The notes below the pieces were generated by a model, which worked only from the letters and a program-made list of their open reading frames with translations, had not been told where the DNA came from and searched no databases. From Shewanella sp. UCD-KL21 (GTDB lineage Bacteria; Pseudomonadota; Gammaproteobacteria; Enterobacterales; Shewanellaceae): a DNA stretch of 64,000 bases. This document shows positions 63,798-64,000 of the stretch, piece by piece; within the stretch, counting starts at the first letter, position 1; each line of letters begins with the position of its first letter. A program made the position numbers and the translations under genes. The stretch spans positions 1-64,000 of the forward strand of contig NZ_MPHK01000013.1 in NCBI RefSeq assembly GCF_001957135.1, written 5' to 3'.

Positions 63798-64000
63798 ATG
63801 ACTAAACCATCATTAAGTTTAAGCATTGTCGTAAGCCTTGTTATCGGCAGTTTTTTCAGCGCAGATACCAATGCTAATGGAATAGCAGCCCCTGAGAATA
63901 CCGTAAAATCATTAACGGCGGCCTGTGAAAATATGGCCGCTGAAGAGCAAATTGAAGCCATCGAAAAACAGCAATTTATTACCGACTGCATCAATGCCCA
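63798..64000 (+). CDS. exported protein, N-terminal part (cut by window edge)
   Basis: The ATG at 63798 follows AGGGGAAC. The open frame runs to the window end (67 full codons). A signal peptide is clear (TKPSLSLSIVVSLVIGSFFS, cleavage near ANA). The mature start is acidic with Cys residues in LTAACENMAAEEQ and FITDCINAQ, which could form a disulfide. I do not recognise the family. Confidence 0.75.
   Translation, partial: MTKPSLSLSIVVSLVIGSFFSADTNANGIAAPENTVKSLTAACENMAAEEQIEAIEKQQFITDCINA

Overview
The window looks like chromosomal DNA of a marine gammaproteobacterium, most likely Shewanella or a close relative. The reasons are the rpsU-yqeY-dnaG-rpoD order, a pentahaem nitrite reductase (NrfA) beside NnrS, a ten-haem lipoprotein of the OmcA/MtrC family, and many small DUF families shared by Shewanella and Vibrio. 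All identifications come from reading the sequence and from memory of the families; no database search was possible.

Layout. 1-297: the 5' end of an IS4-family element cut by the window edge. 340-6098: tsaD, divergent from the macromolecular-synthesis operon rpsU-yqeY-dnaG-rpoD. 6258-6334: a tRNA-Ile2 (CAU) gene that is the attachment site of a ~7.5 kb island ending at 13857. The island carries a tyrosine integrase, an unknown 324-aa protein, an AlpA-like regulator, a 101-aa protein and a P2 gpA-like HUH replication initiator, all on the minus strand. On the opposite strand is a coupled two-gene cassette: an unknown 277-aa protein and a membrane protein resembling the putative phage abortive-infection (PutAbiC) family. 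No virion or conjugation genes are visible, so it looks like a phage satellite or integrated plasmid with defence cargo. This is the best candidate for an undescribed system in the window.

14270-18307: a PL7 alginate lyase lipoprotein, a DUF599 membrane protein, gabD and a DUF3634 protein. 18450-25293: an eight-gene minus-strand cluster around a cyclopropane-fatty-acid-synthase-like methyltransferase (NTF2-like, SDR, FAD oxidoreductase, DUF1365, Cfa, DUF2878, chalcone-isomerase-like, DUF3833), probably a membrane-lipid modification pathway. 25619-28332: nrfA and nnrS with plausible FNR- and NsrR-type sites. 28515-31422: phrB with a duplicated 3' tail, and a DUF523/DUF1722 protein. 31670-35717: DUF368, DUF4442, DUF418 and DUF1294 proteins and an FKBP isomerase. 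35881-39132: two divergent M24 peptidases. 39479-44191: an RhlE-like helicase, a peroxiredoxin and small conserved proteins.

44528-52246: lptG-lptF (LPS export), divergent from pepA-holC-valS. 52636-55515: a SEC-C protein, a POT-type transporter with a duplicated 3' tail, and satP. 56011-59631: the OmcA/MtrC-type cytochrome with a Fur-like box upstream, and a LysR regulator. 59743-64000: rsuA, glnD, a YcxB-like protein and a truncated exported protein. Most transcription units end in clear hairpin/T-tract terminators. Two genes (phrB and the POT transporter) have diverged, in-frame copies of their own 3' ends just downstream, a shared oddity worth following up.
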